This document shows positions 52,655 through 62,189 of a DNA stretch of 64,000 nucleotides, piece by piece (positions within the stretch are counted from its first letter, which is position 1; each line of letters starts with the position of its first letter). The notes under the pieces were generated by a model that was not told the DNA's origin, did no database searches, and was given only the letters and a program-made list of their open reading frames with translations. The position numbers were made by a program, and so were the translations under genes. The stretch comes from Mesostigma viride (taxonomy: Eukaryota > Streptophyta > Mesostigmatophyceae > Mesostigmatales > Mesostigmataceae). The DNA lies in NCBI GenBank assembly GCA_009746045.1, contig RPFO01000085.1:1-64000 (forward strand), given 5' to 3'.

Positions 52655-53686
52655 GTTCCTGCAGGCAGGGGCAGAGTGACCAAGGACACCACAGAGCTTG
52701 CACTTGCGAAAGCGGCAATCCTTAGCCTGAGATGGTTAGTTTTGCCACAAACAGTGCAAGGAGGAAGGGATGCAGGGGCAGCGACAGTCTTACCCTTACA
52801 CGTACGGCGAGTGTGCCCAGGCTGTCCACAGTTGTAGCAGAAGATCTCCTTTTGTTGCTCTACCGCCATGGCCACTCGAGGCACCTCCACCGCACTCCCT
52901 TCCTTGGAGACGCGTGTCTGATTAGTCAACAGCTCCTTGAGGTGTGCCCCAGGTGCACCTGTGAGTATCGTTCAGCTAACTGCGACAGTTCGCGACCAGA
53001 TTGCGTTTCTCGGAGTCGGTCAGAGCGCAATTCTGGATCCACCGCAAATTCACCGCCTCGTCGGGCCATCGGAGCGCCTGTTTTTCCAGCGCATCATAAT
53101 AACTGTTGAGGTGCTCGATGATGCTCTGGCCGGGCTTGGGTTTTACGTCTACGAACTCCTCAATTTCGTCGCACGTCTTGTCAGTGACGGTCCGGAGAAA
53201 GGTTTCCCGCACTCGCCGCATGAACTCGCGCGGTGTCTACTGGAGGCGCTGTGCTCGATCCAACGAAGAAATCCAGTCCCGGTGGTTCTTGGCACGGTTC
53301 CCCAGCGGGGTTCCGCGCAAAAACTCTAACCAGTCTGGAATAATATCACGATTCGACATGATGCGACGCAAAATGGGAGACAAAGAAGTCACAAAGCGAT
53401 CGCGGTCCACCTGAACCGAATCAGGTGCCAGCGGCGCTGGTACCCACTCTTTAACCGCCGCAAGAAGTTTCGCCTCCTGGACGAGGGACGTCCGCCGACG
53501 CAGACGATCTCGCTCACTTGAGTGTTGACTATCAGAATTTGACCCATAGCCTTCCTTCCAAGGTCGGTTGGGCCCAGGTATATCATCTTCCCTATGCTCA
53601 CTGGGGCTAGGGAGGTTAAAATTTGGAGCAGGCTCGTGCTCACCAGGGCCAGACCTTTGCTCCTCAGAAAGATGATCTGCCGACAT
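52655..53686 (-). pseudogene. gag-like protein of the copia-like element
   Basis: Starts MSADHLSEEQR. A first frame runs to 53237. After a frameshift the capsid-like region continues with FVDVKPKPGQSIIEHLNSYY and WIQNCALTDSEKRN (52976-53221). A further shift leads to zinc knuckles CYNCGQPGHTRRTC (about 52839), CTVCGKTNH and CKLCGVLGHSAPAC (about 52700), three CCHC boxes instead of the usual one or two. The role by family is RNA packaging in virus-like particles. At least three frame changes make this copy non-functional. Confidence 0.75.
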
Positions 53687-53699
53687 GTTAACGAATACA

Positions 53700-54191
53700 A
53701 ATTGCAAATAAACGGAATGCGATGGAAATCAGAAAGCGCATGGAATGAACGTTCTCTTTATTGTTCTCATACGTTATTGTTGTTGTTCCTTCCTTCTCCT
53801 TCATTGCGCATAAGAACCTGTTGCGCTTGGCACCTTCATCAGTCTTGCTGAATATCCTATACGTGGACATGCATTCCATGTAGTTCAGTGCATGCCGCGT
53901 GTTAGATACTTCTGGAATCCTCTAGAAGGTTTTAGAGGGGTAGAATTAGTGCGCATATGATTGGACGATAGTCGACTCAGTCCTCTTGACAGGACTACAC
54001 CGGCCCTAGACCAGCCGGTGATGTGGAGGCCTGGGAGACACTCTCATAATATACGTGGCATCATCCCACTGGCTGATACTGTGAAGTCCAGCCATTAGTC
54101 CAATACTACAATAAAGTATATTGTAGTAATCTGTACTAGATCCCCTATCTCTGAGAACCCATGAGGACCCTAGATGGATCTCCAATCAACT
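53700..54191 (-). repeat. 5' LTR of the copia-like element (492 bp)
   Basis: The termini are AGTTG...CAACT (inner end AATTG), an inverted 5-mer rather than plain TG...CA. Identity to the split 3' LTR is high. The gag ATG at 53686 lies only about 13 bases inside the LTR end, leaving little room for a standard primer-binding site. Confidence 0.85.
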
Positions 54192-54781
54192 GGTCCCACC
54201 GCGCGGACCGGTCCGCTGGCCCACCCATCGGACATGCCTCCTTTCACCTTGACACGAGGGCACGGAGGCAGTCCGGCAGCGCTCGACTCCGCAATGACGC
54301 TGCCATGGGCTCCAACGAGATTCCGACCGGCGCGGTCGTGAAACTCGCCACGAAATTGAGGACACCAGAGTAACTGAGCACTTGCTTCTCCTCCGAGACG
54401 TTTGCAACCGCCTTGATCTGCTGCGTACGTGCCGTCGCAAACGCCTCCGGCAGCCTGGCAACACAGTTTTCGCACGATGCTGTACAAAAACAAAGGGTCG
54501 CCAGCCGGACCCGGGGCAACTACAGCTGGGGGTATGTATGCATTCAAAGCGCACCTCTCAAGCTCCACGGCGGGTGCGGCTCATCCTGAACCGCGCTCCT
54601 GCGAACCGCCTTGGACGACCATCTCAGCGAGACTCAGCCGGCTCCCGGCCGTCCCAGCCGCAATACGGTACAGGCGCTCTCCGCTACTCGCCGCGCCTCG
54701 TAGAGGAAATGCACCGACTCCAACCTGGTGAGTCCCCCCTGCACCTCGTGCATGCTGGTGGACTTCATCAAAGCTTTCGAC
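54192..54781 (+). pseudogene. LINE ORF2 remnant, right half
   Basis: Continues the LINE interrupted by the LTR element: LLLLRDVCNRL, then MLYKNKGSP, AGGMYAFKA (from NYRGVCIQS), RLILNRAPANRL, RLVEEMHRLQPGESP and FIKAF, i.e. RT up to motif A. Frames change repeatedly. It ends abruptly at a CAGGGTTGGGCG junction. Confidence 0.6.
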
Positions 54782-55020
54782 CAGGGTTGGGCGTAAACGG
54801 TTTACGTTATGTTCAGTTATGCTACTACGCTTTACGTGGCAAAACATGGTACGTCATGAATGCTTATACGTACCGTCGGAAGCACCTGCCCCTTTTAAGT
54901 GTGTTGCGTTTCTCCGTCTTTTACGCGTTTAAATTCGTAACGTTAAGTGGACGTAATGTAAAGCGTGTGGGAATGTCGGCAGATAGTTGCAAGGTGAAGG
55001 GAGTTCTAGATAGTGACATC
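54782..55020 (+). mobile_element. Possible DNA-transposon end
   Basis: CAGGGTTGGGCGTAAACGG interrupts LINE motif A exactly after KAFD. The following TTTACG/CGTAAA-rich sequence resembles the subterminal region of hAT elements. I could not find the matching other end, so the limits are unknown. Confidence 0.3.
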
Positions 55021-55149
55021 TTGTACTAAGGCCTAATGGCGCCGCGGATATAATGGTATCGGAAAAATAGGCGCGAAAATATGCCGAGCTATGGCTGCCA
55101 AGAACTCTCATAGCTTTCGACTCCCGCCATAAAGTTTTGTCGGGTTAAT

Positions 55150-55215
55150 GGTTGCATTCGACTCGTCTTTTGATGACGAAAACGCTGATATAACTTTCTG
55201 CAGCTATATCGCCCC
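55150..55215 (+). repeat. Half-LINE 5' UTR-like fragment
   Basis: GATGACGAAAACGCTGATATAACTTTCTGC resembles the conserved 5' UTR motif of half-LINE 2 (TAAGACGCACATGCTGATATAATTTTCCGAC). No ORF1 follows. Confidence 0.4.
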
Positions 55216-56690
55216 CGCCATTCGTACGTACGCTACTGACTGACATCAGCCTGCCCAGCAGATATGGATTTTTTTGGGCTCAAATAGATGGCATTCCGCA
55301 CGTTCACTAGTGCGAGTGCGACTGCGATCGACATAGTATACATGGTATTGATCGTAGCTGTATTGATGGGTCCACATCGTCGCGTCGCTGCAGCAACACG
55401 ATGTTTTCTGGCACTACGCGGGCTTTTGGTTCCCGCCGCACATTTGAAAGTGCTGTCCTCCGGATTGTCGCCTTTGCACCGTGTGCAGTTCTTGGACGTT
55501 TGGAATCATGGCATGGCTAACGTAATGACTGACTAGCTAGACCTTTTCAGTGGTTTCCCATTTGCGGGTATTTCCTCGTAAATGGTGGGAGAGCGATCGC
55601 CGGCAGCTATGGTGCTTACCCCTAGACACTCCCGGCCAGTGGCTCGAAACACACGCCCTGATCAAGCAAGCTGTTTCCGGCCCCACCGTCTAGGTCATCT
55701 AGTCGCTCTACACGTAAGCCAGCCATAATTTCAATGCACAAGGCTACACATTTCCATCACCATTCATATTCATCATCCTGAACGACTCGAACACGCGGAC
55801 AAGATATTATCGGCAGGCTCGAGCTACCATGGTCCGGATTCTCCCGATTTCTGGTCTGCGCTGGTTGTTGTCTCCTTGATATTGATGGATCCGGCCCCAA
55901 CAACAACGCCTTCAGCTCCCATGACACTCGCTAGTTGGACACTCAGTGTTCTTGAGGAAAATTGCCTCGCCGCCAGCACCGCTACCGACGCTAACAAACG
56001 GCCGCGCAACATGCACGGAAGCCGTTTCCATGGCGACCGATGCTAACCCACAGTATACGCCAGCAACCCCACAGCGCCTCGGTGCACCCTCCGATTTAAC
56101 AACATATTATTACAAGCATCGGCACTCGCCTAGCTGCAGCCGGCCGACATATTTGCTGCCATTTTCGGGCCATATGTCGGTCGCCGACCTGCGATATAGA
56201 TATCCTCAAAACTCGCTACGACGCCGAGGACTCAGATTCGACACCCCCTCACCGGCGAGATCCTGACAGAAGACGACTCTGCATGGCAGCTATAATAGCA
56301 CTGGGATTCAACCTGACCAGCTCAAGACTGCATGCCTCTTTACCTGTTGCCCCAGACTCTTTCGGGCCCCGCTGGCGACTATCGCCCTGCCGCAGCCGAC
56401 GCCGCTGCCAATGCTGACACCCCTAGCTACTACCACCGCAGCCGACCCCGCATGCAGTGCTGCTACGTGATGTGCAGTGGTCCCTCACTCTCAGTGCAAG
56501 GTGAGATGAAGTCCATGGCTGCTCGGCATATGGTGCCACACAAGCAACCTTGCTGGAATTGAAGGCGGCCACGGTGGCCGCCCCCCTTCCCAAGCGAACA
56601 ACATTTGCGGACGTTACTGGCAAGAAGAAACTCGACGCCATCAGCATCGTAGCCCAGGTGGCTAACACGGCCGGCAGCAACTGCAGTCAG
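55216..56690. other. No gene recognised
   Basis: Several frames of 60-110 codons are open, but none shows a known motif or a convincing splice structure. Confidence 0.45.
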
Positions 56691-57104
56691 GTGTCACAGA
56701 ACGTGCATGGCACCGAACTGCGACTGAGCGCAGTATATAATACTCAAGGAGCCCTTCCAGCTAGAGCGGCCGAGCCACGGAGATATCGATGAGCAGGTGG
56801 CAACCCTGCCCGTCGTAGTCAAGCACGGTAATGTCGGGGCGGTGGTTGAGTGAGTAGAGGGCGCGGCCCCATCCGCGTCCTCACACTTGATGGTGGAGTG
56901 GGGAAAGAATATATAGAGATGGGCATGTAACATAAGGAAAAACCCGATAACTGGGAGAATAACCCTGAAGAAATTAATAGGAATCTGACACGGACATCCA
57001 AGGATCACGCCAGCTGCACAAGGTACAATTACTAACTAACTATACATCACAAAACTACACGCAGCAACAGCGCTGCCGGCCCACCATGCAGGCCTGGAAG
57101 GGAT

Positions 57105-57968
57105 CTAGACCGCATGGGTTGCGACAAAGTCGGCCCGGGTGCGGCGGAATAACACACCAGCCACGGTGCGAGTGAGGGCGATCGAGTGACAGGCGCTGCC
57201 GCCAATACGAGGACCACGTGCGGGCCGACCACGGGGCGGTCTGACCCTCGAGGTCGAGGCGGTCTTCACGGCGCTGGCGCTGGCACGGCGCTGGCAGCAC
57301 TCGTGGAAAAACTCCGCTGTCTTGGGGCCCATGGCCCCGAACTCCTCAAGGACATGCCAAGGGGATGACCTGGTGGGGCCCCACATTGCCGTAGGAGGCA
57401 AACTCAATGCTACTAGTGTCGCGCTCCGCCATGCACAGCGGCAGCAGCGCCGGCATCCACAGCCGCCCGGAGGATGTGGCGACCGGAGAGCGGCCGAGCC
57501 ACGGAGACATCGATGAGCAGGTGGCAACCCTGCCCGTCGTAGTCAAGCACAGTAATGTCGGGGCGGTGGTTGGGTGAGTAGAGGGCGGCCCCATCCGCGT
57601 CCTTGCACTTGATGGTGGAGTGGGGAAAGACCGACCGAACCATGGCACACACCACCCGGAGGAGAGCGGTATGGAGATAGAGGAACCAGTTCTGGTTCTG
57701 CTGGCACGGCACCCATGCACGCGATGTAGTGCGTCCCAGTAGTATCCAGAGCAAGCCCGCAGCTGCCGCAGGACGCACCCGCCGTGATGAGAGGTTGCGG
57801 GGCAAAGAGCTGGTGGCGGAGAGCGATGGCGTAAAGGGCCGGCACCAGCGTGAACAAAGGGCTCATGGGGAGGGCGCGCAGGAATGCGGACCCCACGCTC
57901 CCCTCAAGGGAATTAACAGAGTGAAGCCAAGCCTTCCCCTGATCGTTCAAGCTCGCATGCAGACCCAT
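57105..57968 (-). pseudogene. Zinc finger and restriction-like endonuclease of the LINE
   Basis: A Cys/His finger (CGSCGLALDTTGTHYIAC) precedes a PD-(D/E)xK-type core: PDITVLDYDGQGCHLLIDVS then ARPL, spread over two frames, then LEEFGAMGPKTAEFFHECC and a C-terminal ALTRTVAGVLFRRTRADF ending at 57105. By family this domain cuts the target DNA. Several frameshifts are present. Confidence 0.65.
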
Positions 57969-58034
57969 CCAGTCGGCACAGTGTAGTATACCCGCGTAGG
58001 TCTTTTGTTGTTTTTCATGAACGCAGGCAGGGAA

Positions 58035-59180
58035 CTACACTAGGACTGACGACAGCACTTGGACACGCCGGGCATGCCCCGGGGCAGCCCACGGTGGACG
58101 GCCTGAGCGGGGCGGACGAGGTCGCAAGCCTGCTGGATCCCGAGGTAAGAATCGATCCTGCACAGCCTGCACAAAGGGGAAGAGGGATGGGGTGACCAAG
58201 TCGGGAATGGCGCTGACGGCGCTGGGGACCAACCGGCGGATCTCCGCCCATGCAGGCCTGAGCCGAACAGAGCCAAGGAAGGCGGCGGGGGCGAGGCGGG
58301 CGGCGCGGGTGAGCCCACTGACCCGCCCATGCGGCAGGGGAGGGTGGCCAAGCGCATGCATGGAGTGAGCGGCCAGGCTACTAGGGCCGGCGGGGGAGGA
58401 TATCGAGCACCTGCAAGGCGGCCTGAATGCGCTCGTCATGGCCTTCCGCGGCAAGCCGCACCAAGTGGGGGGGACTGCGCCACGGAGCCAGTGAACCACC
58501 CGCGGGTGGGCGCAAAACCACAGGAGGAGCCCTTTGGTCTGGGGGTCCTTAAGGCGCGCCCAAGTCTCGAGGACATGGTACGTGCGCTGTTCCACGGTGG
58601 CCCGGAGCTCCTCTTCGACGTAGTCAGGGTCACCCACAGGGACGCCCAGGCACGAGAAACCACGCGCCCGCGCCAATGCCCCCGGGATAGCCGCGGGGAA
58701 GCCAGAGCAGTCCCCCTGGGGCGAAAAGACTGCACACTTGGGGAGGGCGAGCCGAAGGTTGATGGCCGCCATGGCCACTTCAAGGGCAGCCAGGGCGGCA
58801 ACCACAGCGTCGGCCGGGCCGGCCAAGGGCATGGATATCGTCCATAATATATAGGCGAGGAGCACCGCATCCAGGTGCGCAGCGTGGACACCTTGGAGAG
58901 CCTTGTGCAGCGGGGCAGACAGGTAAAAGGGGCCGAGGGGGTCACCTTGCTGGGTTCCCGTGCAGGAAGCGACGTCGGCGAACGTCCCATCCTCCATGAG
59001 GAAGGAGAGTTGATTGGGTTCGCCGTAGCAGGCTGCTGTCCACGCAAGAAGGTCAGGGAACGCCTCGCCAACGGCCTCAAAGATGCTAGCCTTCGTGACA
59101 GCATTGAACGCATTGTGGCAATCCACCTTCAGCGCCACATGGGTCGGATGCATCTCTAGGTAGGCCTGAACTGTGTGCAC
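58035..59180 (-). pseudogene. Reverse transcriptase of the REL-type LINE
   Basis: Motif A VALKVDCHNAFN, motif B GTQQGDPLGPFYLS. Motif C should be a YxDD box, but the frame reads LLAYILWTISMPLAGP. ATGGACGAT (M-D-D) is present at about 58839-58847 in a different frame, so a local indel has destroyed the catalytic box. Downstream LALPKCAVFSPQGDCSG and GFSCLGVPVGDPDYVE match the thumb region. Inactive copy. Confidence 0.7.
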
Positions 59181-59420
59181 GATGATGTCGCTGCCCCCTT
59201 TGGTGGCGACACCAAGCTGGGCCGCGACAGACTCCTCAGTATCACTCCGGTTGGGGCAGCTAGAAGTAGGCGCGAAACTCGGGGGCCTTTTGGCGACAAA
59301 TGACCTTACTCACCAGCTTGCCTAGGACCTCGCCGCAAGCAATGGGACGAACGCGGCCAGCAGGCGGGGGGACGTCGTCTTTCAGGATCGAGGGCAATGA
59401 GGCGTGCCCCAGCCAGCCAA

Positions 59421-59791
59421 TTAGGGCGCGCCGCGGGGGCCAGCAGGGACCCCGCAGTCCACGTCGGCGGCAGCCTCAAAGAGTGCGGTCGCCCCGCCAT
59501 GGCCCGCCATCACGGAGAGGTGCTCGTAGCGCCAGCCTGAGGGGCCGGTGGATGAGGCGTTCGGCAGATCCTTGAGCACAGCCGTGTAGATGTCCAGGTC
59601 CAGGACAATAGGCGGGGGCGGATGCCGGGTGGCCGGGGCGGGCACCGCAAAGGCAGGTTCGTCGGGGTGAAGGTCGCGCAAAGCCTGCAGGGTCGGGGGC
59701 CAGTGGAGGGAGCCAACGCGGTCAGTTCAAGCTGTTGCATGGCCCGGCTCAATTCACCTACCTTCACCAACCGCATGACGTCAGCTTCCAC
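59421..59791 (-). pseudogene. RT N-terminal region of the REL-type LINE
   Basis: VEADVMRLVKVGELSRAMQQ in one frame and VLKDLPNASSTGPSGWRYEH in another, the motif-0/1 region (G-P-S-G-x-x-Y-E-H) that opens the RT of this LINE group. A frameshift separates the two. Confidence 0.6.
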
Positions 59792-59829
59792 CCGGGCAAG
59801 AATATATATTCATTGAGAATGATAGATTA

Positions 59830-60000
59830 CGGAGGTGAGATAGGCATGCAACATAAGGAAAAACCCGATAACTGGGAGAATAACCCTGAAGAAATTAATA
59901 GTAATCTGACACAGACATCCAAGGATCACGCCAGCTGCACAAGGTACAACTAACTATACATCACAAAACTACACGCAGCAACAGCAAGAATATATATTAA
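59830..60000 (-). repeat. 3' UTR copy of the REL-type LINE
   Basis: Nearly identical to 56915-57070 (AACATAAGGAAAAACCCGAT, GGATCACGCCAGCTGCACAA, ACGCAGCAACAGC), ending in AATATATATT. It is the 3' stub of a third copy, wedged between two others. Confidence 0.75.
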
Positions 60001-60690
60001 AAATATAATTACTTACAGCAGAGTGAAATCACTCAAACCAAAGCAAACGCCCAGCTAGAAACCTATATACAGAGCCATGTCAAAGCTCTATACTACGATA
60101 AGACCAATGGAAACGCCTAACGGGAGGAACCTAATAGCCCTGCTGCACCGCAAAATCAGCCCGCGTACGGCGGAGCATGATGTCAGCCATGGCCCGAGTC
60201 AGCGCCACCGACAAGCGCTGACGCCAATATGACGTCCAGGTCCGCGCCGACCATGGGGCCCGCTGGCCCTCCAGGTCCAGCCGGTCCTCCCGGAGCCGGC
60301 AACACTCCTTGAAGAAGTCGGAGGTCAGGGGCCCCATGGCCCCAAACTCCTCCAGGACAAAGGGCACCACACGATGGTGCCCGACGTCGCCGTAGGCCAG
60401 GAGCTTGGCCCGCTCCGCCCGGTCCGCCGTGTAACCTGCCGTGAGGGAGGCCCCAGCCACGTGGCTAAGAGCCAAGGGCCGCGCCACCGAAACGTCAATA
60501 AGCAGATGCCGGCCACCCCCCTCAAAGTCCAGCACCACGATGTCAGGCCGGTGGTTGGGGGAATAGAAGGCAGCGCCATCCGCATATCCTCGGACCGGAT
60601 GTTCGCGTGGGGGAAAACCGACCGAACCATGGCGAGCACCACCGTCAGGAGGACAGTGTGCAAATACAAATACCAATTCTGATTCTTTTA
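60001..60690 (-). mobile_element. 5'-truncated REL-type LINE copy
   Basis: On the minus strand it has the endonuclease ORF (60676-60131), a 3' UTR (60147-60014) shared with the palindrome at 46.4 kb, and an AATATATATT tail. TTATAATATATATAGG at about 60689 borders the 5' end, so both edges lie in the same AT motif. Confidence 0.7.
60131..60676 (-). CDS. Restriction-like endonuclease domain of a LINE (181 aa, truncated)
   Basis: Intact single frame: FYSPNHRPDIVVLDFEGGG, HLLIDVSVARPL, RAERAKLLAYGDV, VVPFVLEEFGAMGPLTSDFF, then a basic C-terminus ending ADFAVQQGY. The P-D, D and K residues fit the PD-(D/E)xK catalytic set. The RT part is missing because the copy is 5'-truncated, so the Met at 60676 is incidental. 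The best-preserved endonuclease of its family in the window. Confidence 0.68.
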   Translation of the reverse strand: MVFVFAHCPPDGGARHGSVGFPPREHPVRGYADGAAFYSPNHRPDIVVLDFEGGGRHLLIDVSVARPLALSHVAGASLTAGYTADRAERAKLLAYGDVGHHRVVPFVLEEFGAMGPLTSDFFKECCRLREDRLDLEGQRAPWSARTWTSYWRQRLSVALTRAMADIMLRRTRADFAVQQGY

Positions 60691-61184
60691 TAATATATAT
60701 AGGTAGAACACCCTGTAGTAACTCGTCGGCTTATACGGCTAACAGGCTTTGGGTCGATCGGGCTATATTATTAGAACGACATGCAACTCTAAGCAGCCAG
60801 ATTCGCAACACACAACGCATGCTAGATTACCTACGCCTCTCTCTGCGTGACTTGCGCAATCAGCCCCGAATACCCAGAGCTAGCAGCCGCGGCAGGCTCA
60901 CATCCTACGCTTGCAGGACAAGCTCCGGCATGCCATGAAAAGCACTATTCCCACCATCTCCACCCGGCCCACCGTTTCATTCCCATCCCCACTACTAGCT
61001 TCCGCTCAGTGCACCCACCCCCATCGCCGCTCTACGTTCTCCGGCCTGTAATTGCATGGGCCGGCAGGCATCGAGGACTTGGCCCTCGCCACTTTCAACA
61101 CACGCACATTACTGGCAGATAGCGACCATATTATAGCTATTATTACCGGGTAGAGAATCGAGCTTGTTGCCTTTTGCATTGCAA
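60691..61184. other. No gene seen
   Basis: Short open frames only; nothing recognised. Confidence 0.5.
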
Positions 61185-61707
61185 AACGTGTGTCTATTAA
61201 CTAGGGGTCCAGGAGCATCGTCGCACGGTGCCTCCTGCAGGCGCGATGCTCACTGAACGTCTGGCAGGCGGTTGGCGTTTTTACTTTGCTGCATGCGGTA
61301 GTGGGACGCCGGCAGGCCAAGGTGGCGTTGGCCTTTTGTGTCCGCCGCTGGCAGCTGAGCTGCATGGCCAGCCTCAGCACCGTAAGTTTCTAACCCCACT
61401 GCCTTTGCAGAGGCACATTGAATCACGTACCTCCGTTGAGGGGCGGTCCAAGCACGGCCCCCTCACGGTTGCATGGGGTGGGTTACAGTACGCATGTACC
61501 CCATAGTGGTTTCAGTTGTTACATCCCGAGCCGGACGGTGCGAAAGATCTAATCTAGTATAAGGTGCAGTTTAATAAGCCAGCATAGCCGCGCATCCGCG
61601 TACCGCGATAGCAAGCAAAGATCGCAGTAAATTGACTAACTGAGCCGCGCTTTATCCTCAGCTAGGCCTTATAGCATGATTAATTAATCTAGCTATATAA
61701 CACGGCA

Positions 61708-62187
61708 TGTCATGAGGCAAATGACATCCGGATTAGTGCCCCTTGGTCTGAGAGAGTCGTCAACACTCGTTTCATTAATCATCAAACCAAAGAGAGCGAG
61801 TCCATCGTCCTCAGACCAATTTCACCTAGCTGCGCTACCAAGCTGGCAAGTTGGTGTGCAGGCGCGCCGACATGCGCGCCGATCTTCCAGAGACTGCCGT
61901 CAGGCCCCAATAGGTTCTGTCTGACGTCTAGGGCTGGCCCGGCTCCTAGAAGATCTCGTACTTCTGGCTAGGCCCAAAATAACTGGTCCGAAACACACAA
62001 AGTACCAAATAAACACACAAAGTCCCGAACTTAGGACAAATTCCCAAATAAGTCCCGAATTGAGTCCTATAGTCCGGCGGACTATGAAAGCGAGCTATCG
62101 AAAGTCCCAAACGAATAACAAATGACTTTCGACTTATTTATATTGAAGGCATTGTTATGCCCATACAAAGGTCTGGGCCGTAACATC
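61708..62187 (-). repeat. Solo-LTR-like repeat, copy 2
   Basis: Near-identical to 24691-25171, inserted in the LINE endonuclease region. Minus-strand ends are TGTTACGGCCCAGACC and CTCATGACA. No clear target duplication. Confidence 0.6.
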
Positions 62188-62189
62188 AG

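Larger units (their letters stand above)
42109..54191 (-). mobile_element. Ty1/copia-like LTR retrotransposon with unusual gene order
   Basis: The LTRs (53700-54191, and 42109-42476 plus 48056-48174) match closely. Outer flanks carry the 5-bp duplication GGTCC (42104-42108 and 54192-54196). On the minus strand the order is LTR, gag with three zinc knuckles, integrase, aspartic protease, RT, RNase H, LTR. After removing the LINE nested in the 3' LTR the element is about 6.5 kb. Frames shift several times, so this copy is dead. Protease after integrase is not the order of copia or gypsy elements. Confidence 0.88.
56694..59800 (-). mobile_element. LINE with restriction-like endonuclease, decayed
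   Basis: On the minus strand: RT N-terminal part (59791-59421), RT (59180-58035), zinc finger and REL endonuclease (57968-57105), 3' UTR (about 57070-56915). A second piece of REL endonuclease (about 56890-56700) lies beyond it, a separate truncated copy of the same family. Order RT, CCHC/H finger, PD-(D/E)xK domain places it with R2/NeSL-type elements. It is 5'-truncated at about 59800 next to an AATATATATT tract. Confidence 0.72.
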
